From an uncultured bacterium (GTDB taxonomy: Bacteria; Cyanobacteriota; Vampirovibrionia; Gastranaerophilales; Gastranaerophilaceae), in assembly GCA_902475545.1 (NCBI GenBank), contig CABRZP010000030.1, positions 1 to 9,924 on the forward strand: a stretch of DNA of 9,924 nt. Reading direction: 5' to 3'. The notes below the pieces were generated by a model. That model made no database searches, was not told the DNA's origin, and saw only the letters and a list, made by a program, of their open reading frames with translations. Every line of letters begins with the position of its first letter. Position 1 is the first letter of the stretch. Shown here in pieces: positions 1 through 6,434 of the stretch. The position numbers were made by a program, and so were the translations under genes.

Positions 1-46
1 TTAAAATATACAAAATTTCCTTTCCCTTTTTTCCTATTGATTTTCC

Positions 47-75
47 AACGACTTACTAATAAGTCGTTTTTTTTT
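47..75 (+). terminator. Rho-independent terminator of an upstream gene
   Basis: A perfect 9-bp stem (AACGACTTA at 47-55 pairing with TAAGTCGTT at 60-68) encloses a CTAA loop and runs directly into a T tract ending at 75. There is no matching A tract on the 5' side, so it reads as a one-way + strand terminator. It must serve a gene left of the window, because nothing before it in the window is coding. Confidence 0.85.
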
Positions 76-142
76 GTAAAGTTTGTTTAATGTTTTTTAA
101 TTTTTTCTAAAGTTTTTGGTTTCGAATACCGATAGTAATATT

Positions 143-146
143 GGAG
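143..146 (+). promoter_or_regulatory. Shine-Dalgarno site that fixes the metallopeptidase start
   Basis: GGAG at 143-146 lies 6 nt before the ATG at 153. The longer reading from TTG at 141 would place this site inside the coding region and has no ribosome site of its own, so the ATG is preferred. Confidence 0.7.
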
Positions 147-152
147 ATATTT

Positions 153-1634
153 ATGGAAATTAATGGCAAATCAATAAATTTTCTAAGCTATACATCCGCA
201 AAATCTAAAGAGATTCAAGAAGCGAAATTTTCAAAAATTCAAAATGACTCTTTAAAAACGGATGCTAATTATCTGAACTATCAATATACTGATGATTCAG
301 TGAAGGTTTTTGATGTTAATTCAATTGGTGCTACTCTTTCCGATAAAGCTATAGAGAAACTTTGTAAGAAAACTTTACCGGAACTGTCTCCTGCTGCACA
401 ATCAACTAAGTTATCAACAACATATAAAGATTTATCTCCAGCAAATATTACTAAGATAAAAGAAGTTATTTATGCTTTGCATAATCCAGAACCAGTAGTT
501 CCTGATACTCCGGTTAATCCGCCTCAGACCGAGAAAAAATCTTTTATTTCTGAATTCGGTGATACTGAAACGATGTTTGAGTATTTGCATAATGTTAACC
601 CTGCAATAACTAAAGAAAACGGGATTACACGTGCTCAACTTATTACTCTAACTCAAGATGATAATTGGGAAGATGCTAATGGTGATTTCTTTGGTTCTTT
701 AAACAGAATTTTTGATGTATTAGATAAAGATGATGATGCTGTTTTATCTTATGATGAAATCAATGCCTTTATTGGAGAAGAATTAGGCGAAGATACTTTG
801 GCTTATTATAATAATGTTCAAGCATATAGTGACAAAATTCAAGAAGAATATAGTGTTTTATCAGGACAAGAAAAATTAGAGTTTGCTATTGATAAAACTC
901 GAGAATATCTTGAAGCTAGTGGTATGCAAAGTCAATTGGATGCTTTAGACAGGCTTCTTGGTATGGAAGATAAGTGGAATGATATATCTGTTGGTCAGAT
1001 TTCTATTGCAGATTTAAATAAGGATAATAATTCAGAGTGGATAACTTTAGGTGCATATACTCCTTATACTTATCAGATGGATTATGAAAAAGATGGCAAA
1101 ACTTACAGTATTTCGGTTTTTGCTTCTGATGATGATTTTACAGATGAACATGGTAATAAGATTGATTTAGGCATAACACTGGATGTAACTTATTTGGAAG
1201 AAGGCAAAACTTGGTACGAGTTGGTTAATGTTCTTGTTCATGAATTAACTCATGCTACAGCATATCAATATTCAGCTCAAGATGGCACTACTAATATTAC
1301 TTGGGATAGTATCGAACAATTGCATGATTTAGGGTACATGAGTGATGATGAATATAACTGGTATGATGTGAATTGGGATGAAGATTGGACTGATGATCAA
1401 ATCTACAGATTATATTATTTATCAACTTGTGCTTGGGGTGAATATACTGCATATCAAGCTGATGCGGATTATATTGACAGTATAGCCGGTGATATCTTTG
1501 ATTCTCACCTAACAACTGCTGTAGATGGTAAAGATGAAAAACAAACAATTATTGATCATATAGATGCATCTTATAATGAGCCGGGAGAATCAGAAGAGGC
1601 ATATCCTGATTTTAAATGGTGGTCTTTTGCATAA
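153..1634 (+). CDS. EF-hand-containing HExxH zinc metallopeptidase-like protein
   Basis: This is a 493-aa acidic protein. Residues 363-367 read HELTH, a classic HExxH motif giving two His zinc ligands and the catalytic Glu. Glu430 in GEYTAYQAD is the best candidate for a third, gluzincin-style ligand, although 62 residues after the motif is a long interval. Residues 191-202 (DKDDDAVLSYDE) form a near-canonical EF-hand calcium loop. A degenerate partner ending in GITRAQL lies just before it (about 144-162), and a further Asp/Asn-rich loop is at 287-295. A Pro-rich linker (about 110-129) separates an unassigned N-terminal domain from the EF-hand and peptidase parts. No signal peptide or membrane segment is visible, so location is unknown. 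The gene stands alone between an upstream terminator and glgC. Substrate is unknown; metallopeptidase activity is inferred from the motif alone. Confidence 0.8.
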   Translation: MEINGKSINFLSYTSAKSKEIQEAKFSKIQNDSLKTDANYLNYQYTDDSVKVFDVNSIGATLSDKAIEKLCKKTLPELSPAAQSTKLSTTYKDLSPANITKIKEVIYALHNPEPVVPDTPVNPPQTEKKSFISEFGDTETMFEYLHNVNPAITKENGITRAQLITLTQDDNWEDANGDFFGSLNRIFDVLDKDDDAVLSYDEINAFIGEELGEDTLAYYNNVQAYSDKIQEEYSVLSGQEKLEFAIDKTREYLEASGMQSQLDALDRLLGMEDKWNDISVGQISIADLNKDNNSEWITLGAYTPYTYQMDYEKDGKTYSISVFASDDDFTDEHGNKIDLGITLDVTYLEEGKTWYELVNVLVHELTHATAYQYSAQDGTTNITWDSIEQLHDLGYMSDDEYNWYDVNWDEDWTDDQIYRLYYLSTCAWGEYTAYQADADYIDSIAGDIFDSHLTTAVDGKDEKQTIIDHIDASYNEPGESEEAYPDFKWWSFA

Positions 1635-1708
1635 ATTCCAATTAATTATTATTTTGAACTAGTAAAATATAGTTATTTAGTATTAATGCACTTTCCTTTG
1701 GTTTATTA

Positions 1709-1714
1709 TATAAT
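1709..1714 (+). promoter_or_regulatory. Candidate -10 box for glgC
   Basis: A consensus TATAAT lies 27 nt before the glgC ATG, which would give a leader of about 20 nt. No convincing -35 box is found 16-18 bp upstream. The box lies in an AT palindrome (TATATAA, TTT, TTATATA at 1707-1723), so part of the match may come from base composition. Confidence 0.4.
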
Positions 1715-1740
1715 TTTTATATAGTGAAAGAGGGTTTATT

Positions 1741-2976
1741 ATGTCAATTGATGATGCATTAGTTATGATTTTAGCAGGTGGAGAAGGTAAAAGATTATAT
1801 CCTTTAACAAAGGATAGAGCAAAACCCGCAGTTCCTTTTGGTGGACGTTACCGAATTATTGATTTCGTAATCAATAATTTTATCAATTCAGGGTTCTTTA
1901 AAATTAAAGTTTTAACCCAGTATAAATCTGATTCATTAAATAAACATATTACAAGAGGGTGGGCATTATCGCCTTTCTTAAACCAATATGTTGACCTTGC
2001 TCCGGCTCAAATGAGAACCGGTAATGATTGGTACAAGGGTACAGCTGATGCAATTTATCAAAATATATTTCATATAACTGATGAAGATCCAAGATATGTT
2101 TGTATTTTTGGCGGCGACCATATTTATAAAATGCAAGTATCCCAAATGCTTGAATTTCATAAAGAAAGAAAGGCACATTTGTCAATTTCAGCTATCCCAA
2201 TTCCGATTGAAGAAGCTTCTGAGTTTGGAATTATGGAAGTTGATGATGATTGGCGTCTTGTAAATTTTGTCGAAAAACCTAAATACAGACCAAAATCAAT
2301 TCCTGGAAGACCGGATATGTGTCTTGCATCTATGGGAAATTATATTTTTGATAAGGAAATTTTATTGGATGCCTTAACAAGAGATGCTCAAATAGCAGAT
2401 TCCAGTCATGATTTTGGTAAGAATGTTATTCCAATGCTTCTAAGTGAAGGTAAAAATATATATGTATATAACTTTGCGGATAATTCTTTCCCAGGTATGG
2501 CTCCGGCTGAACAGGGTTACTGGAGAGATGTTGGAAGTATTGATGCATACTGGCAGGCAAATATGGATTTACTTTCATATTCTCCTGAATTGAATTTATA
2601 TTCTAAGGAATGGCCATTGAGAACTTTCAACTATAATTATCCTCCTGCAAAATTTGTTTGGGAAGAGGGTGACCGTGTTGGTATGGCAACTAACTCAATG
2701 GTTTCAGAAGGCTGTATTATTTCCGGAGGCGGATTGTCTCATTGTGTACTTTCCCCTAAGGTTAGAATTAACAGTTATTCCAGCGTATCAGATAGTATTT
2801 TAATGGAGAATGTTGAAGTTGGCAGATATTCTCAAATTAGAAAAGCTATTATTGATAAAAATGTTGTTATCCCTCCTCATTCAAAAATTGGTTTTGATAG
2901 AGAAGAGGATATAAAACGAGGATTCCACGTTTCAGAGGGTGGCGTTACTGTAGTTCCAAAAGGTGCTATATTATAA
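1741..2976 (+). CDS. glgC: Glucose-1-phosphate adenylyltransferase (ADP-glucose pyrophosphorylase)
   Basis: GlgC makes ADP-glucose and pyrophosphate from ATP and glucose-1-phosphate, the committed cytosolic step of bacterial glycogen synthesis. The 411-aa product is close to the family's usual length. The nucleotidyltransferase domain carries the GGEGKRLYPLT loop (13-23), RAKPAVPFGG (26-35), NDWYKGTADAIYQN (95-108) and GGDHIYK (124-130). Asp126 matches catalytic Asp142 of E. coli GlgC. VEKP with Lys179 matches the glucose-1-phosphate-binding Lys195. SHDFGK (222-227) and YWRDVGSIDAYW (260-271) follow. The rest, from about 300, is the left-handed beta-helix regulatory domain. The sequence resembles the proteobacterial/actinobacterial type more than the cyanobacterial type. 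The position of E. coli Lys39 (fructose-1,6-bisphosphate site) holds Asp25, so activator preference may differ. AAGAGGG at 1728-1734 is a good ribosome site. Confidence 0.97.
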   Translation: MSIDDALVMILAGGEGKRLYPLTKDRAKPAVPFGGRYRIIDFVINNFINSGFFKIKVLTQYKSDSLNKHITRGWALSPFLNQYVDLAPAQMRTGNDWYKGTADAIYQNIFHITDEDPRYVCIFGGDHIYKMQVSQMLEFHKERKAHLSISAIPIPIEEASEFGIMEVDDDWRLVNFVEKPKYRPKSIPGRPDMCLASMGNYIFDKEILLDALTRDAQIADSSHDFGKNVIPMLLSEGKNIYVYNFADNSFPGMAPAEQGYWRDVGSIDAYWQANMDLLSYSPELNLYSKEWPLRTFNYNYPPAKFVWEEGDRVGMATNSMVSEGCIISGGGLSHCVLSPKVRINSYSSVSDSILMENVEVGRYSQIRKAIIDKNVVIPPHSKIGFDREEDIKRGFHVSEGGVTVVPKGAIL

Positions 2977-3003
2977 ATTTTAGTGTTTGATTTTTTTATT
3001 TTT

Positions 3004-3034
3004 GGGGTACAATTTATATTGTGCCTCATTTTTT
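3004..3034 (+). terminator. Rho-independent terminator of glgC
   Basis: A 10-bp stem (3004-3013 with 3018-3027, including two G-T wobbles) around a TTAT loop is followed by A and six T. It lies 27 nt after the glgC stop. It separates glgC from the next gene, which argues for an independent promoter there, although I find no clear one in 3035-3100. Confidence 0.8.
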
Positions 3035-3102
3035 GTAAATTTTTATGAATACGCTAGCAAAATAAGGCAATTAATATGTTTTATAAACATTATTGATGTG
3101 GG

Positions 3103-3108
3103 TAGGTG
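3103..3108 (+). promoter_or_regulatory. Shine-Dalgarno site that fixes the start at 3116
   Basis: TAGGTG lies 7 nt before the ATG at 3116. The in-frame reading from 2987 would run through the glgC terminator and has no ribosome site, so it is discarded. Confidence 0.6.
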
Positions 3109-3115
3109 TAACTAT

Positions 3116-3700
3116 ATGGCGATAGGTGCAGTCAACAATTCAATATCTCGTGCCGCAAATTCAGTAACTCAAAAAGTTATGAACAAAACCCCCGGTATGA
3201 CCGTGTCTAATAAAAAAGTTTTGGACTCGCTAAAATGGATTGGTCAAAAGGTCAGTTCCCCTCAAAATCGTTTGATTTTGGGTGTAACTGCTTTAATGAG
3301 CCAACCCTTCATCGATTTATCTAATAAAAAGGTTGATGAAGAAACTCGTAAAGTTTCTGCTGCCCGTACTGTTGCAAAAATTATAGCAGGAACTCTTACC
3401 GGTGTTGCAATTCGATATGGTTGTATTAAGGCTATAGATGCTTTTACAAAACTCCCGCATGAAATTAAACCGGATATGAAGTTTAAGAATTTGAGAAAGC
3501 TTTTTGTTCCAACTGAAGTTGTGCTTGAAAATTTAAATCAATATAAAAAAGCTATTGGTACGATTATTTCTATAGCAATTATGGTTGTTACAAATTTCTT
3601 GATAGATGCTCCTTTAACTAAATTTTTGACTAATAAGTTTGTTGATAAAATACATGAAAAAGATAAGCAAAAACAAGTAAATAAGGAGGTTAAAGCATGA
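3116..3700 (+). CDS. Small hydrophobic protein of unknown function (first of a pair)
   Basis: I do not recognise this 194-aa basic protein. Three hydrophobic stretches are visible: about 52-67, 84-108 and 146-164. The first two are separated by a short charged loop (NKKVDEETRK, 70-79), and the third is followed by APLTKFLTNKF (165-175) and a very Lys-rich tail (177-194). It has no cleavable signal peptide; the N-terminus is Ser/Asn-rich and amphipathic, so it is probably an inner-membrane or membrane-associated protein. It overlaps the next gene by the 4 nt ATGA, so the two are co-translated. The order of hydrophobic segments, the charged loop and the Pro-Leu/Ile...N-[KR]-F ending recur in that neighbour, suggesting distant paralogues. 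The start was chosen from the ribosome site at 3103-3108. Confidence 0.75.
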   Translation: MAIGAVNNSISRAANSVTQKVMNKTPGMTVSNKKVLDSLKWIGQKVSSPQNRLILGVTALMSQPFIDLSNKKVDEETRKVSAARTVAKIIAGTLTGVAIRYGCIKAIDAFTKLPHEIKPDMKFKNLRKLFVPTEVVLENLNQYKKAIGTIISIAIMVVTNFLIDAPLTKFLTNKFVDKIHEKDKQKQVNKEVKA

Positions 3701-4344
3701 GCTTAGGTTCCTTATTTAATAAATTTAAAAATGTAGTTGCTCAAAAATACGGTAAAGATCCCGGTAAAATGTTAATTCATACCGGAGTTATCGGTTGGGT
3801 ATTTTCATCATTAGCACAGGTTGCTGCAATTGTGATTAATGATAAGATTCCAAAAGAACAAAAAATGTTTCTTATCCCGCAAGAAATTGCGGATGCAGGT
3901 GTAAATATTGCATCCTTTTATTTGATTACTAATTGCTTTAAATCATTTGCTTCAAAACTTGTTAAAACTGGGAAATGGGCTCCTAAATCCGTTCGAGAAT
4001 TCTTAAATGCTTCACCAAAACTTAAAGAAAAAGTTGGTAAAGTAGGTTTTGATATTTTAAAAGATGTAAAAAATATTCCGGAAAAAGTAGCTAAAGATTA
4101 TAAATTTTTCGAAGATGGTGTCGATGTTGTTGCTACAACTGTTGGATCTGTCTTATCTTGCAATATAGTTACTCCTATATTAAGAAATAGATTTGCTTCA
4201 GATAGACAAAAAAATGGTATAGCAAGAATGAATGCTAATTCTAAACCTGATCAAGTTTCAGATGTTAAAACAATACAACGTCCAACAATGGAAACCTTTA
4301 AGGCTTTATCTTACGCTAAACCTTCAGGTTCTTTAAAGATATAA
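3697..4344 (+). CDS. Small hydrophobic protein of unknown function (second of a pair)
   Basis: I do not recognise this 215-aa protein. Hydrophobic stretches lie at about 26-47, 57-80 and 141-162, with a charged loop NDKIPKEQK (48-56) between the first two and TPILRNRF (159-166) after the third. This layout parallels the preceding protein. A soluble Lys-rich stretch (about 90-140) and a polar tail (166-215) make up the rest. A strong AAGGAGG (3683-3689) inside the end of the upstream gene and the ATGA overlap show tight translational coupling, so the two products probably act together, perhaps as a hetero-complex (inference). The 3' end overlaps the convergent anti-sigma gene by 12 nt, leaving no room for a separate terminator. 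Confidence 0.8.
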   Translation: MSLGSLFNKFKNVVAQKYGKDPGKMLIHTGVIGWVFSSLAQVAAIVINDKIPKEQKMFLIPQEIADAGVNIASFYLITNCFKSFASKLVKTGKWAPKSVREFLNASPKLKEKVGKVGFDILKDVKNIPEKVAKDYKFFEDGVDVVATTVGSVLSCNIVTPILRNRFASDRQKNGIARMNANSKPDQVSDVKTIQRPTMETFKALSYAKPSGSLKI

Positions 4345-4857
4345 ATATACAAATCCGCTAATAATCATAATTAATATGACAAAAAATGCCGCTATGAGTT
4401 TATAGAAATAGTTTGTTGTGTAATCGGTATTATCTTGAAGATTTGCTATAATATCTCTGGAATAGTCGTATTTAGAACTGTTTTTAGTTTTTTCGTATGC
4501 AGAATGCATAAATTTTTTATATTTATACATTGTTTCTAATTCTTTTCTGGCTGCAGGATTAGAAATAGTCATTTTCTTTATTTTAATATTTTCATCTGTA
4601 TTTAATTCGTTATCAACATAAGCTGATAACTTGGTAATAAATTCATTATCGACAGTTTTTGCATTTTCTGTTTTATACTCAGGTTTGTTATGAAATGTTC
4701 TTAGTATTTTTTGTAATTCTGTTATTTTTTTTCTGCAGGCCGGACATTTTGCAAGATGATTTTCTATAAGCTCTTTTAAACGAGGATTGAGCTTATCTTC
4801 TATATAAAAATTTATTAATGCTGCAACCTGATTGCAGGTGAGTTCCTTATTTGTCAT
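4333..4857 (-). CDS. Zinc-finger anti-sigma factor, membrane anchored
   Basis: This is a 174-aa partner of the ECF sigma factor encoded just upstream. The N-terminal domain has the zf-HC2/ZAS signature, with Cys8, then His34-x3-Cys38-x2-Cys41, as in anti-sigma factors that clamp their sigma in the cytosol. A single C-terminal membrane segment (about 151-174) ends the protein, leaving essentially no periplasmic domain. Residues about 73-118 (LSAYVDNELN, then NPAARKELE) resemble a second, Cys-free copy of the same fold. The SD AAGGAG (4868-4863) overlaps the sigma gene's stop codon, with 9 nt between the genes, so translation is coupled and stoichiometry kept. With almost no external sensor domain, the signal is probably received by another membrane protein, by regulated proteolysis, or at the zinc site (inference). 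Confidence 0.9.
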   Translation of the reverse strand: MTNKELTCNQVAALINFYIEDKLNPRLKELIENHLAKCPACRKKITELQKILRTFHNKPEYKTENAKTVDNEFITKLSAYVDNELNTDENIKIKKMTISNPAARKELETMYKYKKFMHSAYEKTKNSSKYDYSRDIIANLQDNTDYTTNYFYKLIAAFFVILIMIISGFVYLYL

Positions 4858-4866
4858 ATTAACTCC

Positions 4867-5463
4867 TTAGATATAATTTTTTAAAACTTCTTGTAATTTT
4901 ATTCTGGCTCGGGATATTCGGGATTTTACGGTGCCAATGCTAGCATGTGTTGCATTGGCGATTTCTTCGTAACTAAGCCCTTGAAATTCTCTTAGTATAA
5001 TTGCAATTCTAAAACTTTCAGGTAACGTTCGTATTGCGTTCTTGATTATTTTTTCACATTCGGTTGTTATACATTTTTCAATTGGTTTGCTTTTTTTATC
5101 AGGAATTTCTATTGTGATTGATAAATCAAGCGGTGACCATTCGTAATCTAGTGGTATTGTTTCTGGTTTGTTTTTTTGTTTTCTTAAATCGTCGTAGTAA
5201 GTATTAGTTATAATATGATTTAACCACCCTTTAAAACATTTCGGGTTTTTTAGATTAGTTATGTATTTTGCAACTTTTAGTAAAACCTCTTGTGTTAAAT
5301 CAGAGAGTCTGTCGTTATTCGGAGTCATGTAAGAAAGTGTTGCAAAAACTTCTTTCTGGATTTTTTTTATCAATTCTTCTATGGCTTTAAAATCTTCTTT
5401 TTGAGCAAGAACAACAAGTTCATCTAAGCTCATTTTTTTATAGATTAACTTATTCTCTGCCAT
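4867..5463 (-). CDS. RNA polymerase ECF-type sigma-70 factor
   Basis: This is a 198-aa sigma factor with only regions 2 and 4, the ECF layout. Region 2 includes DLTQEVLLKVAKYI (55-68) and FKGWLNHIITNTYYDDLRK (77-95), which correspond to core binding and -10 recognition. A charged linker spans about 98-135. Region 4 (about 140-194) includes LPESFRIAIILREFQGLSY (147-165) and a helix-turn-helix, EEIANATHASIGTVKSRI (166-183), for -35 contact. It is followed directly by its zinc-finger anti-sigma gene, the standard arrangement for control by sequestration. AAGGAG at 5478-5473, 9 nt before ATG, supports this start over the internal Met11. The regulon is unknown; the upstream TPR/NHL gene and the operon itself are the first candidates. 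Confidence 0.95.
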   Translation of the reverse strand: MAENKLIYKKMSLDELVVLAQKEDFKAIEELIKKIQKEVFATLSYMTPNNDRLSDLTQEVLLKVAKYITNLKNPKCFKGWLNHIITNTYYDDLRKQKNKPETIPLDYEWSPLDLSITIEIPDKKSKPIEKCITTECEKIIKNAIRTLPESFRIAIILREFQGLSYEEIANATHASIGTVKSRISRARIKLQEVLKNYI

Positions 5464-5513
5464 AAAAATATTCTCCTTAATTAAAATATTAAGAAGAATG
5501 TTTTTATTTTCAT

Positions 5514-5542
5514 ATATTCGCCTGAGTAACAGGGTAAGACAA
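5514..5542 (-). promoter_or_regulatory. Weak candidate promoter for the sigma/anti-sigma pair
   Basis: On the minus strand TTGTCT (5542-5537) and GAATAT (5519-5514) are 17 bp apart in the 113-nt gap before the sigma gene. Both boxes are poor matches. No terminator follows the TPR/NHL gene, so the pair may instead, or also, be read through from upstream. Confidence 0.25.
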
Positions 5543-5576
5543 TATTTTTAAATCATAAATCGGAAATGTTGCCTAT

Positions 5577-6434
5577 TTATAACTTATATCTTCTGATTGA
5601 ATTTGAGCCTTGTGAAGATACAAATAATAATTCGCCTGTTATGTGCATGCAATAAGGCTTTTGTATATCTGTAATGAATTCTGATATAACGCCTTTATTA
5701 TCAACTTTAATGATGTTATCTTTGTTGTAATTTGCAATATACATATTTCCGGAATTATCAAGGGCAATACCTATAGGTCCGTCAATTTTTTCACTTTTTA
5801 TGTATACAATTTTTTGCCCTTCCGGTCCAATTTTGTAAATTGTATTATCTGAAAATCCGGCAACATAAATATTTCCGTTTGAATCAGTTGCAACCCCGGT
5901 AGGGCTTGTTATATCTTCAAAAGATCTGTAAGTATTATTTAATGGACTTGCTTCAGCATAACTTGCAGGTTTATTTTGTTCTTCTTTGATTGTAGGAATA
6001 TCTGTACCCATTGAGTCTGCAAGTTCTTTTGCCTTAGCTCCAAGTAATGTGTTTGTCGGAATAAGACTAAGGTACATTTTAGCTTTTTCTGTTTCGCCTA
6101 ATTTTTTGCTGATTACTGCAGCCTTGTAAACAGATTCATAATCATCAGGTTTTCTTAGTATTATTTGTTTGAATACTGTTAAAGCTGTTTCATCTTGCTT
6201 TAGATATTCCAGAATAGCACCGAGATTATAATATGCATCAATATAATTTGGGTCTAATTCGGTAGCACTTTTAAAACATTCTGCGGCTTCTTCAAGCTGT
6301 CCAAGTTTATAATAATCAATACCCTTGTTGTATTGAAGCTTTGCATCTGTTGCAATTGATGCAAATACACTTGTTGCTGTACAAAGTATTACACTAATAG
6401 CTAAAATTGTTTTTAATATGTTATTGAATTTCAT
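5577..6434 (-). CDS. Exported TPR and NHL-repeat protein
   Basis: This is a 285-aa protein. Residues 1-25 form a Sec signal peptide (basic start, hydrophobic core, likely cut after SVFA), so the mature protein is periplasmic or secreted. Three tetratricopeptide repeats follow at about 30-63, 64-97 and 98-126; the first two have the typical LGQLEEAAECFKSATELDPN pattern. After a polar linker (about 145-170) come NHL beta-propeller blades: SPTGVATDSNGNIYVAG (177-193), GPIGIALDNSGNMYIAN (219-235) and a degenerate third to the C-terminus. Three blades are fewer than a closed propeller needs. TPRs and NHL blades usually serve protein or ligand binding, and no catalytic residues are evident. The start is the ATG at 6434, with GAGGA at 6444-6440; the in-frame TTG at 6446 lacks a site. 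It overlaps the malQ end by 14 nt, so the two are coupled. Confidence 0.88.
   Translation of the reverse strand: MKFNNILKTILAISVILCTATSVFASIATDAKLQYNKGIDYYKLGQLEEAAECFKSATELDPNYIDAYYNLGAILEYLKQDETALTVFKQIILRKPDDYESVYKAAVISKKLGETEKAKMYLSLIPTNTLLGAKAKELADSMGTDIPTIKEEQNKPASYAEASPLNNTYRSFEDITSPTGVATDSNGNIYVAGFSDNTIYKIGPEGQKIVYIKSEKIDGPIGIALDNSGNMYIANYNKDNIIKVDNKGVISEFITDIQKPYCMHITGELLFVSSQGSNSIRRYKL

Noticed and set aside
141..152. TTG start giving a 4-residue longer metallopeptidase
   Set aside because: The GGAG ribosome site lies inside this extension at the right distance for ATG 153.
432..638. Short minus-strand reading frames under the metallopeptidase (also 1297-1548), and those under glgC (1949-2263) and malQ (6929-7132, 7904-8086)
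   Set aside because: They are shadows within strongly supported genes, with low-complexity translations and no ribosome sites.
2987..3013. TTGATT...TACAAT as a promoter for the membrane-protein pair
   Set aside because: Spacer is only 15 bp, and TACAAT is one arm of the glgC terminator stem, which explains it better.
2987..3115. In-frame upstream start giving a 237-aa protein with a hydrophobic N-terminus
   Set aside because: It would be translated through the glgC terminator hairpin and has no ribosome site; ATG 3116 has one.
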